The translations under genes and the position numbers were made by a program. Source: Empedobacter sedimenti (GTDB lineage: Bacteria; Bacteroidota; Bacteroidia; Flavobacteriales; Weeksellaceae). Taken from it: a stretch of DNA of 64,000 nucleotides. Positions 7,758 to 16,778 of the stretch are shown one piece after another. Position 1 is the stretch's first letter; each line of letters begins with the position of its first letter. The notes under the pieces were generated by a model that saw only the letters and a list, made by a program, of their open reading frames with translations, was not told the origin of the DNA and did no database searches. The stretch is taken from the NCBI RefSeq assembly GCF_030005555.1, contig NZ_JASCQG010000014.1, forward strand, positions 1-64,000. The letters run 5' to 3'.

Positions 7758-8603
7758 ATGAAAGTTTTCCAAATCGAAACTTCTGATCAGTATAAAATAG
7801 CTGTTACATCTTTTGGCGAAAACAACGCAACTAATAAAATTATTGTGATTTCGTCTGCAATTGGTGTTAAGCAAACTTTTTATGCAAAATACGCAACCTA
7901 TTTGGCTAACAAAGGCTATTTAGTTTTTACGTACGATTATCGAGGAATTGGCGATTCTAAGCCTGAAAAAATGAAAGGTTTTCGTGCGCATTTCACTGAT
8001 TGGGCTGATAAAGATTTTTTAGGTTTAACCCAACACTTGGAAGAATTTTATCCCAATCACGAAAAATTCTTGATTGGCCATAGTATTGGTGGAATAATGA
8101 TTGGTTTGACTAGAGCTTACCGAGCTTATGACAAAATTGTAACGATAGGTTCGCAATTTGGTTATATTAAGAATTTTCATCAAAAAGACAAACCGAAAGT
8201 TAATTTCTTTTTCAAGATTGCGATTCCTGTTTTGTCTTCTTTTTATGGCTTTTTTCCATCGCAAAAAGTTGGAATGGGCGAACCAATTCCGAACGGAATT
8301 GCAAAAGATTGGAAAAAATTAATCACAAAAGAAACGTCGATTTTAGGTTATGCAAACGAATCTCAAAATTTATATGAGGAAATAAAAACGCCTATTTTGA
8401 TCATTAGTTTAGACGATGATTTTATGGCAACACCAAAAGCTGTTGATTTATTTGGTGAATTAGTTTTGAAAAATGCCAAGAAAAAACGTTTAAACATTGT
8501 GCCGAAAGAATATGGTTTAGATAAAATTGGTCATTTAGATTTTTTCCGTGAGAAACATAAAGAACAATTGTGGAATATTCCACTCGAATTTATAGAAGAA
8601 TAA
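7758..8603 (+). CDS. Alpha/beta-hydrolase fold protein (serine aminopeptidase/lipase-like)
   Basis: 281 residues, no signal peptide. The nucleophile elbow is GHSIGG (residues 107-112, Ser109). An acid is likely in the LIISLDDDFMATP segment, and the catalytic His in KIGHLDFFRE near the C terminus. An early YDYRGIGDS segment fits the oxyanion side of the fold. Bacteroidota homologues are described only as alpha/beta hydrolases; the substrate may be an ester, lipid or peptide and cannot be assigned. A single-gene unit ending in a perfect bidirectional hairpin. Confidence 0.85.
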   Translation: MKVFQIETSDQYKIAVTSFGENNATNKIIVISSAIGVKQTFYAKYATYLANKGYLVFTYDYRGIGDSKPEKMKGFRAHFTDWADKDFLGLTQHLEEFYPNHEKFLIGHSIGGIMIGLTRAYRAYDKIVTIGSQFGYIKNFHQKDKPKVNFFFKIAIPVLSSFYGFFPSQKVGMGEPIPNGIAKDWKKLITKETSILGYANESQNLYEEIKTPILIISLDDDFMATPKAVDLFGELVLKNAKKKRLNIVPKEYGLDKIGHLDFFREKHKEQLWNIPLEFIEE

Positions 8604-8635
8604 AAAAGCTCGAGAAATTCTCGAGCTTTCATTTT
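8602..8635. terminator. Bidirectional terminator
   Basis: Perfect 11-bp stem AAAGCTCGAGA-AAT-TCTCGAGCTTT between convergent genes, with A- and T-rich flanks. A very similar GCTCGAG hairpin follows the ecotin gene at 60.9 kb. Confidence 0.88.
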
Positions 8636-10782
8636 TATAAACGAATTCCAATTCCACCCAAAACGTTAATTCCGGCTTGTGGAAAATAATTTCCTCCTTC
8701 GTAATAATATCCATTTGATTCGTATTCTACATCAAACAAATTATTAATTAGAAAAGAAAACTGAATATTTTTGATTCCTTTAATTTGTGGCGAATATTTT
8801 ATCAATAAATCCGAGACCAAATAACTTGCTAATTTACCATCTGCAAGTTCTGTATTTGACAAATATTGCTCACCTACATATTTGTTCGTCAGATTAACCA
8901 ATACATTTTTGAAAGGAACAGCTTCAAAACCAAATGCAGAAATAACTTCTGGAGATAAGGCAATTTTTGTTTTTCCGTATTCTTTTAAAGTCGAATTTCC
9001 GGCTGCATCCCAAACTTCTTCTTTATAATCAACATTTTTATTTTGGCTTAATGTTAGGTTTCCAAAAAAATTCAAACGATTTGGTATCACTTTATAATTT
9101 ACATCCAACTCTATTCCTGTTCTATAACTTTTACCAGAATTGATTCGTTTTCTACTTCCTACATCATTAATTTCACCTGTCGGTATTAACTGATCTTTGT
9201 AATCCATATAATATAGATTTGCATTAACAGAAAGTTGTCCAGTTCTTCTGTAACCTAATTCATAATCTTGTAAAAACTCAGACTTTGGTTTTTTATCTTT
9301 AGCAGACAAACCTTCGTAATCTATACGCAAAGGTTCGCGTTGAGAAATTCCGTAAGATGCGTAAAAAACATTATTCGAATTGACATTAAAATTAATTCCG
9401 GCTTTAGGATTTACAAAATTGAATGTATCTGTAAAAGGTCTAAAATCTTCTAAATCATTTTCTCCGTTTGGTAAATATTTAGCATCATAATTGACATAAC
9501 GATACTGTACATCTCCAAAAAACTCAAATTGATTCAGTTGATACAAAACTTTAGCGTAAGCTGCTAATTGCTTTTTTACAGAACGATTGTTGTAATACTT
9601 AAAGTCTTTATCCGTCCAATTTGTATCTTTTACCCACAATACATTTCCATAATGATCGCCATCATATTCATTGGCAGATAATCCAAAAAATACTTTAAAA
9701 TCGTTCAGTTTTTGATTCTCAACTTCAAGGTTAAATCCATAGAAATCATTATCTAAATACTCACGATTAATTAAATTTCTCTTTTCAGAAGTTAGATGAT
9801 TTAATTTATAACGTTTAAGATTTCTGTTATTTTTATAGCTCTCGTAATATCCTTTCCCTTTTGTATAGTGAAGAGTTAAATTTGATTTCCAATTTCCTTC
9901 AAAATCTTGCAACCAAGACAAGAAATAATGGTTTTGGCGATAATTATCGGTATGATTTTTATAAAAACCGATTACTTCTTTCTTCTCATTCTGTATTTCT
10001 CCTTCAAAATTGTAAGTACGATCACTTTCTAATGTTTTAGCATCAACTCCACTCCATGCTTGATACGTTTGTTCTTTCCCAAACATATTCTGGAATCTGA
10101 ATTTTGTTTTCTTATTCACTTCATACAAAGCAGTAAAATCATACGAGATCAAATCTACCCAAGATCTGTCTACATACCCATCAGAGTCTATCTTAGAAAA
10201 ACGTCCATCAATACTTAATTTATTATTCAATATTTTTCCTGTACCTGCTTGAACTGTATACTTTTGCGTTTTAAAATTTCCGAAAGACACATTTGCTTCT
10301 GCAAAAGGAATTGTAGACGGATTTTGCGACTCTATGTTAACACTTGCACCAAAAGAAGCCATACCATTTGATGATGTTCCGACACCACGTTGTATCAACA
10401 TTGAATTTGTAGACGAAGCTAAATCGGGCATATTGACCCAAAAAACACCTTGAGATTCAGCATTATTCAACGGAATTCCGTTAAGAGTTACATTGATGGA
10501 TTGCTCATTAAGTCCACGAATTTTGATAGAAGAATAACCAATTCCTGTTCCTGTATCAGAAGTCATAGTAACAGATGTTGCAGAATTAAGCAATGTAGGA
10601 ATGTCTTGTCCTAAATTTTTCTTCTGAAGAATCTTGTTTGAAACTTTTTCTACCGTAATTGGTAATTTCTCTGTAATTGAAACTTCCTGAAGTTGAATGT
10701 TTTGGTTTTGGATAGAATCTTGTTCTTGTGCATACAGTATTGATGCACCAAATAATGACAATAAAAAAATCGACCTTTTCAT
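8635..10782 (-). CDS. TonB-dependent outer-membrane receptor, probably for thiamine
   Basis: 715 residues. Signal peptide 1-18 (ends ASILYAQ), then a plug domain (about 45-155) with IKIRGLNEQSINVTLNGIPLN and the segment GVGTSSNGMASFGASVNI, then a 22-strand-type barrel rich in aromatic and Asn residues ending in INVLGGIGIRL. The receptor imports a scarce nutrient using TonB/ExbBD energy. The substrate comes from context: a TPP riboswitch with its own promoter lies directly upstream, the arrangement known for outer-membrane thiamine transporters of Bacteroidetes. The last residue is Leu rather than the common aromatic. No partner SusD or inner-membrane permease is adjacent. Confidence 0.9.
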   Translation of the reverse strand: MKRSIFLLSLFGASILYAQEQDSIQNQNIQLQEVSITEKLPITVEKVSNKILQKKNLGQDIPTLLNSATSVTMTSDTGTGIGYSSIKIRGLNEQSINVTLNGIPLNNAESQGVFWVNMPDLASSTNSMLIQRGVGTSSNGMASFGASVNIESQNPSTIPFAEANVSFGNFKTQKYTVQAGTGKILNNKLSIDGRFSKIDSDGYVDRSWVDLISYDFTALYEVNKKTKFRFQNMFGKEQTYQAWSGVDAKTLESDRTYNFEGEIQNEKKEVIGFYKNHTDNYRQNHYFLSWLQDFEGNWKSNLTLHYTKGKGYYESYKNNRNLKRYKLNHLTSEKRNLINREYLDNDFYGFNLEVENQKLNDFKVFFGLSANEYDGDHYGNVLWVKDTNWTDKDFKYYNNRSVKKQLAAYAKVLYQLNQFEFFGDVQYRYVNYDAKYLPNGENDLEDFRPFTDTFNFVNPKAGINFNVNSNNVFYASYGISQREPLRIDYEGLSAKDKKPKSEFLQDYELGYRRTGQLSVNANLYYMDYKDQLIPTGEINDVGSRKRINSGKSYRTGIELDVNYKVIPNRLNFFGNLTLSQNKNVDYKEEVWDAAGNSTLKEYGKTKIALSPEVISAFGFEAVPFKNVLVNLTNKYVGEQYLSNTELADGKLASYLVSDLLIKYSPQIKGIKNIQFSFLINNLFDVEYESNGYYYEGGNYFPQAGINVLGGIGIRL

Positions 10783-10841
10783 AATTAAAATAATATTATG
10801 AAAGGAGCCATCTTACACTTTAAAATATACGCGCGAATGTA

Positions 10842-10932
10842 ATTTGGTGAAGTACCAGTTCCCTTAGCAGCATTACCTGCTCAGGTTCTTTGGGTATAAT
10901 CTCAGCCTCTGATTTTGAAGCACCCCTTTCGA
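10842..10932 (-). promoter_or_regulatory. TPP (thi-box) riboswitch
   Basis: On the minus strand the thi-box landmarks appear in order: GGGGTGC, then GGCTGAGAtTATACCC, GAACCTGA, GGTAATGCTG, and AAGGGAAC. This binds thiamine pyrophosphate. About 60 bases separate it from the TonB receptor ATG with no clear terminator hairpin, so translational control or control of RNA folding near the start is more likely than attenuation (inference). Confidence 0.95.
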
Positions 10933-10940
10933 TTGACGGT

Positions 10941-10971
10941 CAAAGGTAGTATTGTTTTTTAATATTAACAA
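10941..10971 (-). promoter_or_regulatory. Promoter of the TPP riboswitch transcript
   Basis: On the minus strand TTG (10969-10971), a 20-bp spacer and TACCTTTG (10941-10948) match the Bacteroidota -33/-7 consensus. Transcription would begin a few bases before the riboswitch, so the leader is almost entirely aptamer. Confidence 0.75.
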
Positions 10972-11008
10972 ATTTGCTTTAAAAAATGAGAAGTTAGTTA
11001 TTGACATA

Positions 11009-11046
11009 AAAAAAACCTTCTAGCATAATGTCTGAAGGTTTTTTTT
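11009..11046. terminator. Orphan terminator-like hairpin
   Basis: A perfect 10-12-bp stem (AAAAACCTTC paired with GAAGGTTTTT) and a 13-nt loop, flanked by A- and T-runs. No gene ends here in either direction: the riboswitch transcript starts at about 10.93 kb going left and the next CDS starts at 11291 going right. The surrounding gap (10972-11290) is otherwise non-coding and AT-rich, with the sequence ATTGGTAAATCAATTGG at about 11069-11085 and a GTCTACA repeat set further right. Confidence 0.7.
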
Positions 11047-11193
11047 GGTTTAGTAGTAAAAAAGATTGATTGGTAAATCAATTGGTTTAAATTGGTAAAC
11101 TTTTAAAATATTAAGATGATATTCTTACTTTTTAAATCTGAAGCAAAGGAAGGGCAGAAATAAATAAATTCATAAAAAAACGCATTACATAGC

Positions 11194-11232
11194 GTCTACA
11201 CTAAAAATAAAACTGTCTACATATTGTCTACA
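11194..11232 (+). promoter_or_regulatory. Three GTCTACA direct repeats upstream of the regulator operon
   Basis: GTCTACA occurs at 11194-11200, 11215-11221 and 11226-11232. The spacings of 21 and 11 bp are two turns and one turn of B-DNA, placing all copies on one face, as expected for cooperative protein binding. They end 58 bp before the first regulator CDS. An operator role is inference. Confidence 0.45.
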
Positions 11233-11290
11233 ATAAAAAAAACATTAACTTTATACGCTAATTACGAGCACTTTATATCTACCCTACAAA

Positions 11291-13114
11291 ATGTATTTAA
11301 AATATCAAATCAAACCTTTTTTGAACAGGTTGCTATTTGGATTCTGTTTTTTTATTTCAATTTTTGTTTTTTCTCAAGACAAATTTGAATCTCAATTGAT
11401 GAATATTGAGAAAAATATTATTGATTCCAAACACGAAGAAGCCGAAAAAGAATTAAATACTTTACTAAAATCTAACTCAGATAATAGTTTCAACACAGTT
11501 ATTATTTATACTTATTATGTAAATATGTATTGCAGTTTGTTGCAATATGACAAGGCTTTAGAATTTTCTAATCTGTCAAAAGAGATATCTGATAAAACAC
11601 CTGATAAATTAGATGATGCTTATACAAATTATTCGTTTACTAAAATATACTTACTGAATCAGGTATATGATAAAACGATAAAACATGCGAATCTGACATT
11701 ACAAATATTAAAAAATTATCCTAAGGAATATAAGTTATATGCAGATACCTATTCTCTTATGACTATATCTCATTCAAGAATGGGAACTTACAATGATCAG
11801 TACAAAATTTATGCAGAACAAGCATTAAAATACTCAGAAAAAACCAATAACCCTATCAATATGGTTGCGTCATATTCTGCTGTTATGTACATGTATTATA
11901 ATAGATATATGAAAAGTCATTTACAAACTGACTTGGATGAAGTATATCATTATGCTAAATTGACTTTAGAATATACCATCAATGATAAATATAAGAAGTA
12001 CATGCCTATTAAGGCGAAAGTATTAGCCTATAATAATCTTGCTTCAATGCTAAATAGTTATCCAAATAAAAGCATGTCTGATACTGAACGTTATCAATTA
12101 GCAGAGCAATACATAGAAAAATCTATTGAGATTAGTAAAACAGTTAAAATACCCGAGTTATTAGCAAGTTGCTATACAACTTATGCTGAAATACAGGAAA
12201 GTAAAGGAGATTTGAGCCAGGCCGAAATTTATTATCTAAAAGCATATGATGAAATAAAAAACTCTGTATTAGATATCAAAACAAAAAAAGAGATTTCTCA
12301 ATTACTCGCATCGTTTTATGGTAAAAGAAATAATATTAACGAAGAATTAAAATACTATAAATTACTTTTAGAGTACACTAAGCAACTAAATGAAAAAGCT
12401 TCAGAGGATAAAAGTAAATTTCTGGAAGCTTATTATAATGCTGAGCAAAAAAATCATGAAATACAACAATTAAAAAGCACAAATTCACTTTATCTAAAAC
12501 AACGTGTTTTATTTACTATCGCAATTATTACCTCAATAATTGGTGTTATTTTTCTTATTTACATTATACGTTATAAACAAAAACTGAACAAACAAAAAAC
12601 TGATTTGTTAGAAGCAGAAAATGTAGAAACATCGTTATCTCTAAAACTTGAAAAAGAAGAGAAAACTAGGTTAAAACTAGAACAAGAGCTACTTGCTTTA
12701 CAGCAAGAACAGCTACAGAAACAAGCTTTGGCAACATCTATAGAATTGTCACATAAAAAATCAGTTTTGAAAGATTTGAAAGAAAAAATATTGGATGAAA
12801 AAAACCCTAGTTTAGATCGATATTTCAAAAATGAACGAATCATTGAAAATGACTTTGATAACATTCAGAGATTAATCAAAGATATTCATCCTAATTTTTA
12901 TAGAAAGCTAAATGATATTGCGAAAACAAATCTAACAAATCTTGATTTAAAATATTGTGCCTATATTTATCTAAATATTGATAATCAGCAAATAGCAAAT
13001 CTTCTTAAAGTTGAACAAAAAACGGTAAGAATGGCTAAATATAGATTAAAACAAAAAATAGGTCTGCAAAAAACAACAGATCTATCTGCTTATATACAAA
13101 ATCTCGAACTATAA
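11291..13114 (+). CDS. Membrane-anchored TPR/LuxR-type HTH regulator, paralogue 1 of 3
   Basis: 607 residues. An N-terminal hydrophobic signal (about 12-29, ending FVFSQ) is followed by a helical TPR-like domain to about residue 390, a membrane segment (about 405-426, VLFTIAIITSIIGVIFLIYII), a charged coiled coil (KLNKQKTDLLEAEN onwards), and a C-terminal winged/LuxR-like HTH in the last 57 residues (LKYCAYIYLNIDNQQIANLL, then KTVRMAKYRLKQKIGL). The TPR part should lie in the periplasm and the HTH in the cytoplasm, so the protein could turn an envelope signal directly into DNA binding. Such one-component regulators are known in Bacteroidota; the signal and targets here are unknown. First gene of a tandem set of three. 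Confidence 0.85.
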   Translation: MYLKYQIKPFLNRLLFGFCFFISIFVFSQDKFESQLMNIEKNIIDSKHEEAEKELNTLLKSNSDNSFNTVIIYTYYVNMYCSLLQYDKALEFSNLSKEISDKTPDKLDDAYTNYSFTKIYLLNQVYDKTIKHANLTLQILKNYPKEYKLYADTYSLMTISHSRMGTYNDQYKIYAEQALKYSEKTNNPINMVASYSAVMYMYYNRYMKSHLQTDLDEVYHYAKLTLEYTINDKYKKYMPIKAKVLAYNNLASMLNSYPNKSMSDTERYQLAEQYIEKSIEISKTVKIPELLASCYTTYAEIQESKGDLSQAEIYYLKAYDEIKNSVLDIKTKKEISQLLASFYGKRNNINEELKYYKLLLEYTKQLNEKASEDKSKFLEAYYNAEQKNHEIQQLKSTNSLYLKQRVLFTIAIITSIIGVIFLIYIIRYKQKLNKQKTDLLEAENVETSLSLKLEKEEKTRLKLEQELLALQQEQLQKQALATSIELSHKKSVLKDLKEKILDEKNPSLDRYFKNERIIENDFDNIQRLIKDIHPNFYRKLNDIAKTNLTNLDLKYCAYIYLNIDNQQIANLLKVEQKTVRMAKYRLKQKIGLQKTTDLSAYIQNLEL

Positions 13115-13159
13115 TTTAATTCATCTCCCTTTCTATCTACTAAAACTAATACCAGGGAA

Positions 13160-14926
13160 ATGAAATATATTTTTTTCATATCATTTTTGATCTCAATTTA
13201 CATTTTTGGTCAAAGTGATCTTAACAAAGACCAACAAACGGTTTACGCCTATTTGTATAATAAAGAAAATGATAAAGCAAAGAACTTAATCGACGAAAAG
13301 TTTCTTCAGTCTTCTAATAAATCAGACCAAGTCATTGGCTACATTTATCTAGCGGATTACTATAATTCTATAAAAGACGAGCAAAACAAAAGTGAAGCCT
13401 TATTAAAAGCCAAAAATATAGCTACAAAAGGGAATCAATTAGATAAAGCTTATGTTGATTATGGCTATGCGCGTTATTATGAAAAATTAGGTAAAAATGA
13501 TTTATTCGTAAAATTAATTAATCAAAGTATAAAATCGTTCTCTAAATATCCTAACGAGAACTTTATGTTAACGCAATTGTACTTTCAGCGATTTAATTAT
13601 AAATCTAAGAATCCTCTAGAAAAAGATGTTCGTAATGATGCCATTGCTTCAAATCAATATGCAATAAAATCAAAAAGCAATTTACTCATCAACTTTACTT
13701 ACAGTAATTTAGGTTATTATTATAAACAACAATATAATACAACCGAAAACAAATTATACCTAGATTCGGCACAAACTAGCTACAAAAAATCGTATGAATT
13801 TGCTCAAAAAATTAAAGATCCTTTTACAAAAAAGAGATCAATTGTGGTGTATTATTTAAACTATGGTAGCTTAACCTCTTCACTCCCAAATAATTCTTTT
13901 GATGAAACGATAAAAAATTATAATACAATTCTTAGCTTAACTGAGAATGATGATAAATTTGCTGACATCACTGCGTTAACATATAACAACATGGGTTCTG
14001 CGTACGAAAACATCGGTAATAACGAAAAATCATTGTTTTACTATACCAAGTCTTACGAACTATCAAAAGACAATAAAGATATTTTTCCGAGTATAAAGGT
14101 TGTCATAATAAGTAATCTTGCCAGAATTTATGAAATTATCGGAAAACTAGACCAGTCACTTGTTTATGAACGTATTGCTAAACAACAAATGCAGCAAAAT
14201 AGTCAAGAACAATTTGACAATAACACAAAGGCTTTAGATGTATTTTATCAAACAGAACAGAAAAACCAACAAATAAAACAACTTGAAGAAAAGAATAAAA
14301 TCTATACAAAAAATAAATTTCTTTATATAGGTGTTGCTATATTATCAATATTTGGTGCTATTTTCTTAAGTTTTATGTTCTATTACAAGCAAAAAGCAAA
14401 CAAACAAAAAACTGATTTGTTAGAAGCTGAAAAAAATGAGGCTGAGTTGACTTTACAATTAGAGAAAGAAGAAAAAGCGCGTTTAAAGGCAGAACAAGAA
14501 TTACTTGCTCTACAACAAGAGCAGCTACAAAAACAAGCACTCGCAACTTCGTTGCAATTGAAACATAAGACGACATTTATCAACGAATTAAAAGATAAAA
14601 TTAAAGAAGATAAAATTGTCAACTTGGATCGAATATTGAAAGATGAACGATTAACTGATGACGATTTTAATGAAATTCAAAACATTGTACAAGAAGTTCA
14701 TCCTAATTTGTTTAAACGATTAAATGAAGTCTCAAAAAACAAATTATCAAGTTTAGATCTTAAATACGCTGCTTATCTCTATCTAAATATGGATAATCAA
14801 CAAATTGCAAACGTCATGAAAATAGAACCAAAAACCGTTAGAATGGCGAAATATAGAATGAAACAAAAAATTGGGTTAGATAAAGAGCAAGATTTACAAG
14901 TTTTTATTCAAAATCTAGAATTATAG
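13160..14926 (+). CDS. Membrane-anchored TPR/LuxR-type HTH regulator, paralogue 2 of 3
   Basis: 588 residues with the same plan as its neighbours: signal peptide 1-18 (ends IYIFGQ), TPR-like domain including NNMGSAYENIGNNEKSLFYYTKSYEL and ARIYEIIGKLDQS, membrane segment (about 387-409), coiled coil (KQKTDLLEAEKNEAELTLQL), HTH in the last 56 residues. The coiled coil and HTH are nearly identical to paralogue 3, while the TPR regions have diverged, so the sensor part differs and the output is shared. It begins 46 bp after paralogue 1 and ends 10 bp before the ATG of paralogue 3. Likely one operon. Confidence 0.85.
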   Translation: MKYIFFISFLISIYIFGQSDLNKDQQTVYAYLYNKENDKAKNLIDEKFLQSSNKSDQVIGYIYLADYYNSIKDEQNKSEALLKAKNIATKGNQLDKAYVDYGYARYYEKLGKNDLFVKLINQSIKSFSKYPNENFMLTQLYFQRFNYKSKNPLEKDVRNDAIASNQYAIKSKSNLLINFTYSNLGYYYKQQYNTTENKLYLDSAQTSYKKSYEFAQKIKDPFTKKRSIVVYYLNYGSLTSSLPNNSFDETIKNYNTILSLTENDDKFADITALTYNNMGSAYENIGNNEKSLFYYTKSYELSKDNKDIFPSIKVVIISNLARIYEIIGKLDQSLVYERIAKQQMQQNSQEQFDNNTKALDVFYQTEQKNQQIKQLEEKNKIYTKNKFLYIGVAILSIFGAIFLSFMFYYKQKANKQKTDLLEAEKNEAELTLQLEKEEKARLKAEQELLALQQEQLQKQALATSLQLKHKTTFINELKDKIKEDKIVNLDRILKDERLTDDDFNEIQNIVQEVHPNLFKRLNEVSKNKLSSLDLKYAAYLYLNMDNQQIANVMKIEPKTVRMAKYRMKQKIGLDKEQDLQVFIQNLEL

Positions 14927-14936
14927 CATATTGATA

Positions 14937-16736
14937 ATGAAAAATATTACTTTCATCCTATTATTTCTTGTCAATTCAATTTTACTTTTTGCACAAGATA
15001 AACTTGATCAAGAACTTTATTCGGTTGAATTTCTTTTTGTTGACGAAAAATTTCCTGAAGCTGAAATTAAGTTAAAAGATTTAGAAAAAAGATATACAGA
15101 CAATAATCTTAATTCGGTTAAAATTAATGTTCGGTTTGCTATGCTTTATGGTTTATTAAACGAATATACCAAAACGTTTCAGTATGCCAATTTAGCTCAA
15201 AAAATAGCTCGTTCTACTCCAGAAAAATTAGATGATGCATACAGCCTTGAAGCATTTGCCAGAATATATTTAAACAATCAACTACCAGAAAAAACGGTAC
15301 AACTTGCTAATCAAGCATTAAAAATCTTAGAAAAATATCCGAACGAATATTTTTTAAAATCTCGTGTTTATTCATTATTAACTATGATGCACACCAGAAA
15401 TGGTGTTTACTCAAAAGAGTATGAAGCTTATATGAATAATGCTTTAAAAAATGCTCGATTATCTAAAAACCCGTTGCAGATATTTAACTCTCTTACAGAA
15501 AAATCGCTTGTTAGTTATGCAAAACAACTACAAACAAAAGAATATCAAGACATCGAAAATACATTTATTTATACTGAAGAAGCAATTCATTATGTAGAAT
15601 CCAACAAAAAAATTCTACCTCTTGCTACCCCAAGTATAATGCTTTATAATAATTATTCGTCATTACTTAATAATTATCCTTATCATAAATACAGTCAAAG
15701 TCAGAAAAAAGAAATAGCCGAAAAATATGCAATAAAAGCTTTTGAATTAGCCGAAGAAGGAAACATCAAAGGTATGCAAATGGCTGCTTACGCCTCTTAT
15801 GGTCAAATTCTTGAGAGTAAAAACGAGCTGAAATTAGCTGAAGAATATTACCTAAAAGCCTATCATTTAGCCAAAGATAATAATGTAAATAAAGCGAAAA
15901 AAGTTGCTGGAAATATTGCTGAAATAATTGCTGCTTATTATAAAAAACAAGGTAATCTACAAAAAGCGCTGTTTTTTACTGAAGAAAATCTGAGATTTAG
16001 TCGTGAATCGACCAATCAAATTCTAGATAATAAACGAAAATTTTTGGAAGAATATTTTAGTAGCGAACAAAAACTCGCTCAAATAAAGGAGTTAGAAGAA
16101 AAAAATAAAATCTATACAAAACAAAATATTCTATATGCTGCAATCGCAATTTCTGCAATTTCCGGAATCGTATTTTTAGCCTTTATGTTTTACTATAAAC
16201 AAAAAGCAAATAAGCAAAAAACAAATTTATTGGAAGCAGAAAAAAACGAAACCGAACTAACTTTGCAATTAGAAAAAGAAGAAAAAGCACGTTTAAAGGC
16301 AGAACAAGAATTATTAGAGCTACAACAAGAACAATTACAAAAACATGCTTTAGCAACATCTTTACAACTAAATCAAAAAAATTCTTTTTTGAATGAGTTG
16401 AAAGAAAAAGTAAAAGATAAAGAAACAATCAATTTAGATAGAATTTTAAAAGACGAGCGACTAACAGACGAAGATTTTATAGAGATACAAAATATCGTAC
16501 AAGATGTTCATCCTAATTTATTTAAACGACTAAATGAAGTTTCTAAAAATAAATTATCTAATCTTGATTTGAAATACGCTGCGTATATTTATCTGAACAT
16601 GGACAACCAACAAATCGCAAATATCATGAAAATTGAGCCAAAAACGGTACGAATGGCAAAATACCGAATGAAACAAAAAATTGGTTTAGAAAAAGAAATT
16701 GATTTACAGACATTCATTCAAAATTTAGAATTATAA
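14937..16736 (+). CDS. Membrane-anchored TPR/LuxR-type HTH regulator, paralogue 3 of 3
   Basis: 599 residues from the ATG at 14937; the open frame reaches a TTG at 14931 but MKNITFILLFLVNSILLFAQ is a normal signal peptide. TPR-like domain follows (matching paralogue 1 at KLDDAYSLEAFARIYLNNQ), then a membrane segment (about 398-420), a coiled coil (KQKTNLLEAEKNETELTLQL) and the HTH (LKYAAYIYLNMDNQQIANIM, then KTVRMAKYRMKQKIGL). The sensor is closer to paralogue 1 and the output half closer to paralogue 2, which hints at recombination between copies. Its stop codon lies inside a 44-bp palindrome. Confidence 0.85.
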   Translation: MKNITFILLFLVNSILLFAQDKLDQELYSVEFLFVDEKFPEAEIKLKDLEKRYTDNNLNSVKINVRFAMLYGLLNEYTKTFQYANLAQKIARSTPEKLDDAYSLEAFARIYLNNQLPEKTVQLANQALKILEKYPNEYFLKSRVYSLLTMMHTRNGVYSKEYEAYMNNALKNARLSKNPLQIFNSLTEKSLVSYAKQLQTKEYQDIENTFIYTEEAIHYVESNKKILPLATPSIMLYNNYSSLLNNYPYHKYSQSQKKEIAEKYAIKAFELAEEGNIKGMQMAAYASYGQILESKNELKLAEEYYLKAYHLAKDNNVNKAKKVAGNIAEIIAAYYKKQGNLQKALFFTEENLRFSRESTNQILDNKRKFLEEYFSSEQKLAQIKELEEKNKIYTKQNILYAAIAISAISGIVFLAFMFYYKQKANKQKTNLLEAEKNETELTLQLEKEEKARLKAEQELLELQQEQLQKHALATSLQLNQKNSFLNELKEKVKDKETINLDRILKDERLTDEDFIEIQNIVQDVHPNLFKRLNEVSKNKLSNLDLKYAAYIYLNMDNQQIANIMKIEPKTVRMAKYRMKQKIGLEKEIDLQTFIQNLEL

Positions 16737-16778
16737 TAAAGTAAAAGCCTTGAAAATTTTCAAGGCTTTTACTTTATT
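16735..16778. terminator. Perfect 44-bp palindrome, bidirectional terminator
   Basis: 22-base arms, with central bases CTTGAAAATTTTCAAG and outer arms AATAAAGTAAAAGC/GCTTTTACTTTATT. It overlaps the stop codons of both convergent genes (paralogue 3 on plus, the EEP protein on minus). Confidence 0.88.

Noticed and set aside
11069-11098. TTGGTAAAT/ATTGGTAAA repeats as a CRISPR-like or iteron array
   Set aside because: Only two or three degenerate units without regular spacing or spacers.
12571-12864. Minus-strand Ser/Phe/Cys-rich frames opposite the coiled coils (also 14383-14622 and 16183-16428)
   Set aside because: They mirror Glu/Lys/Leu-rich coiled-coil codons of the real genes and are shadows.
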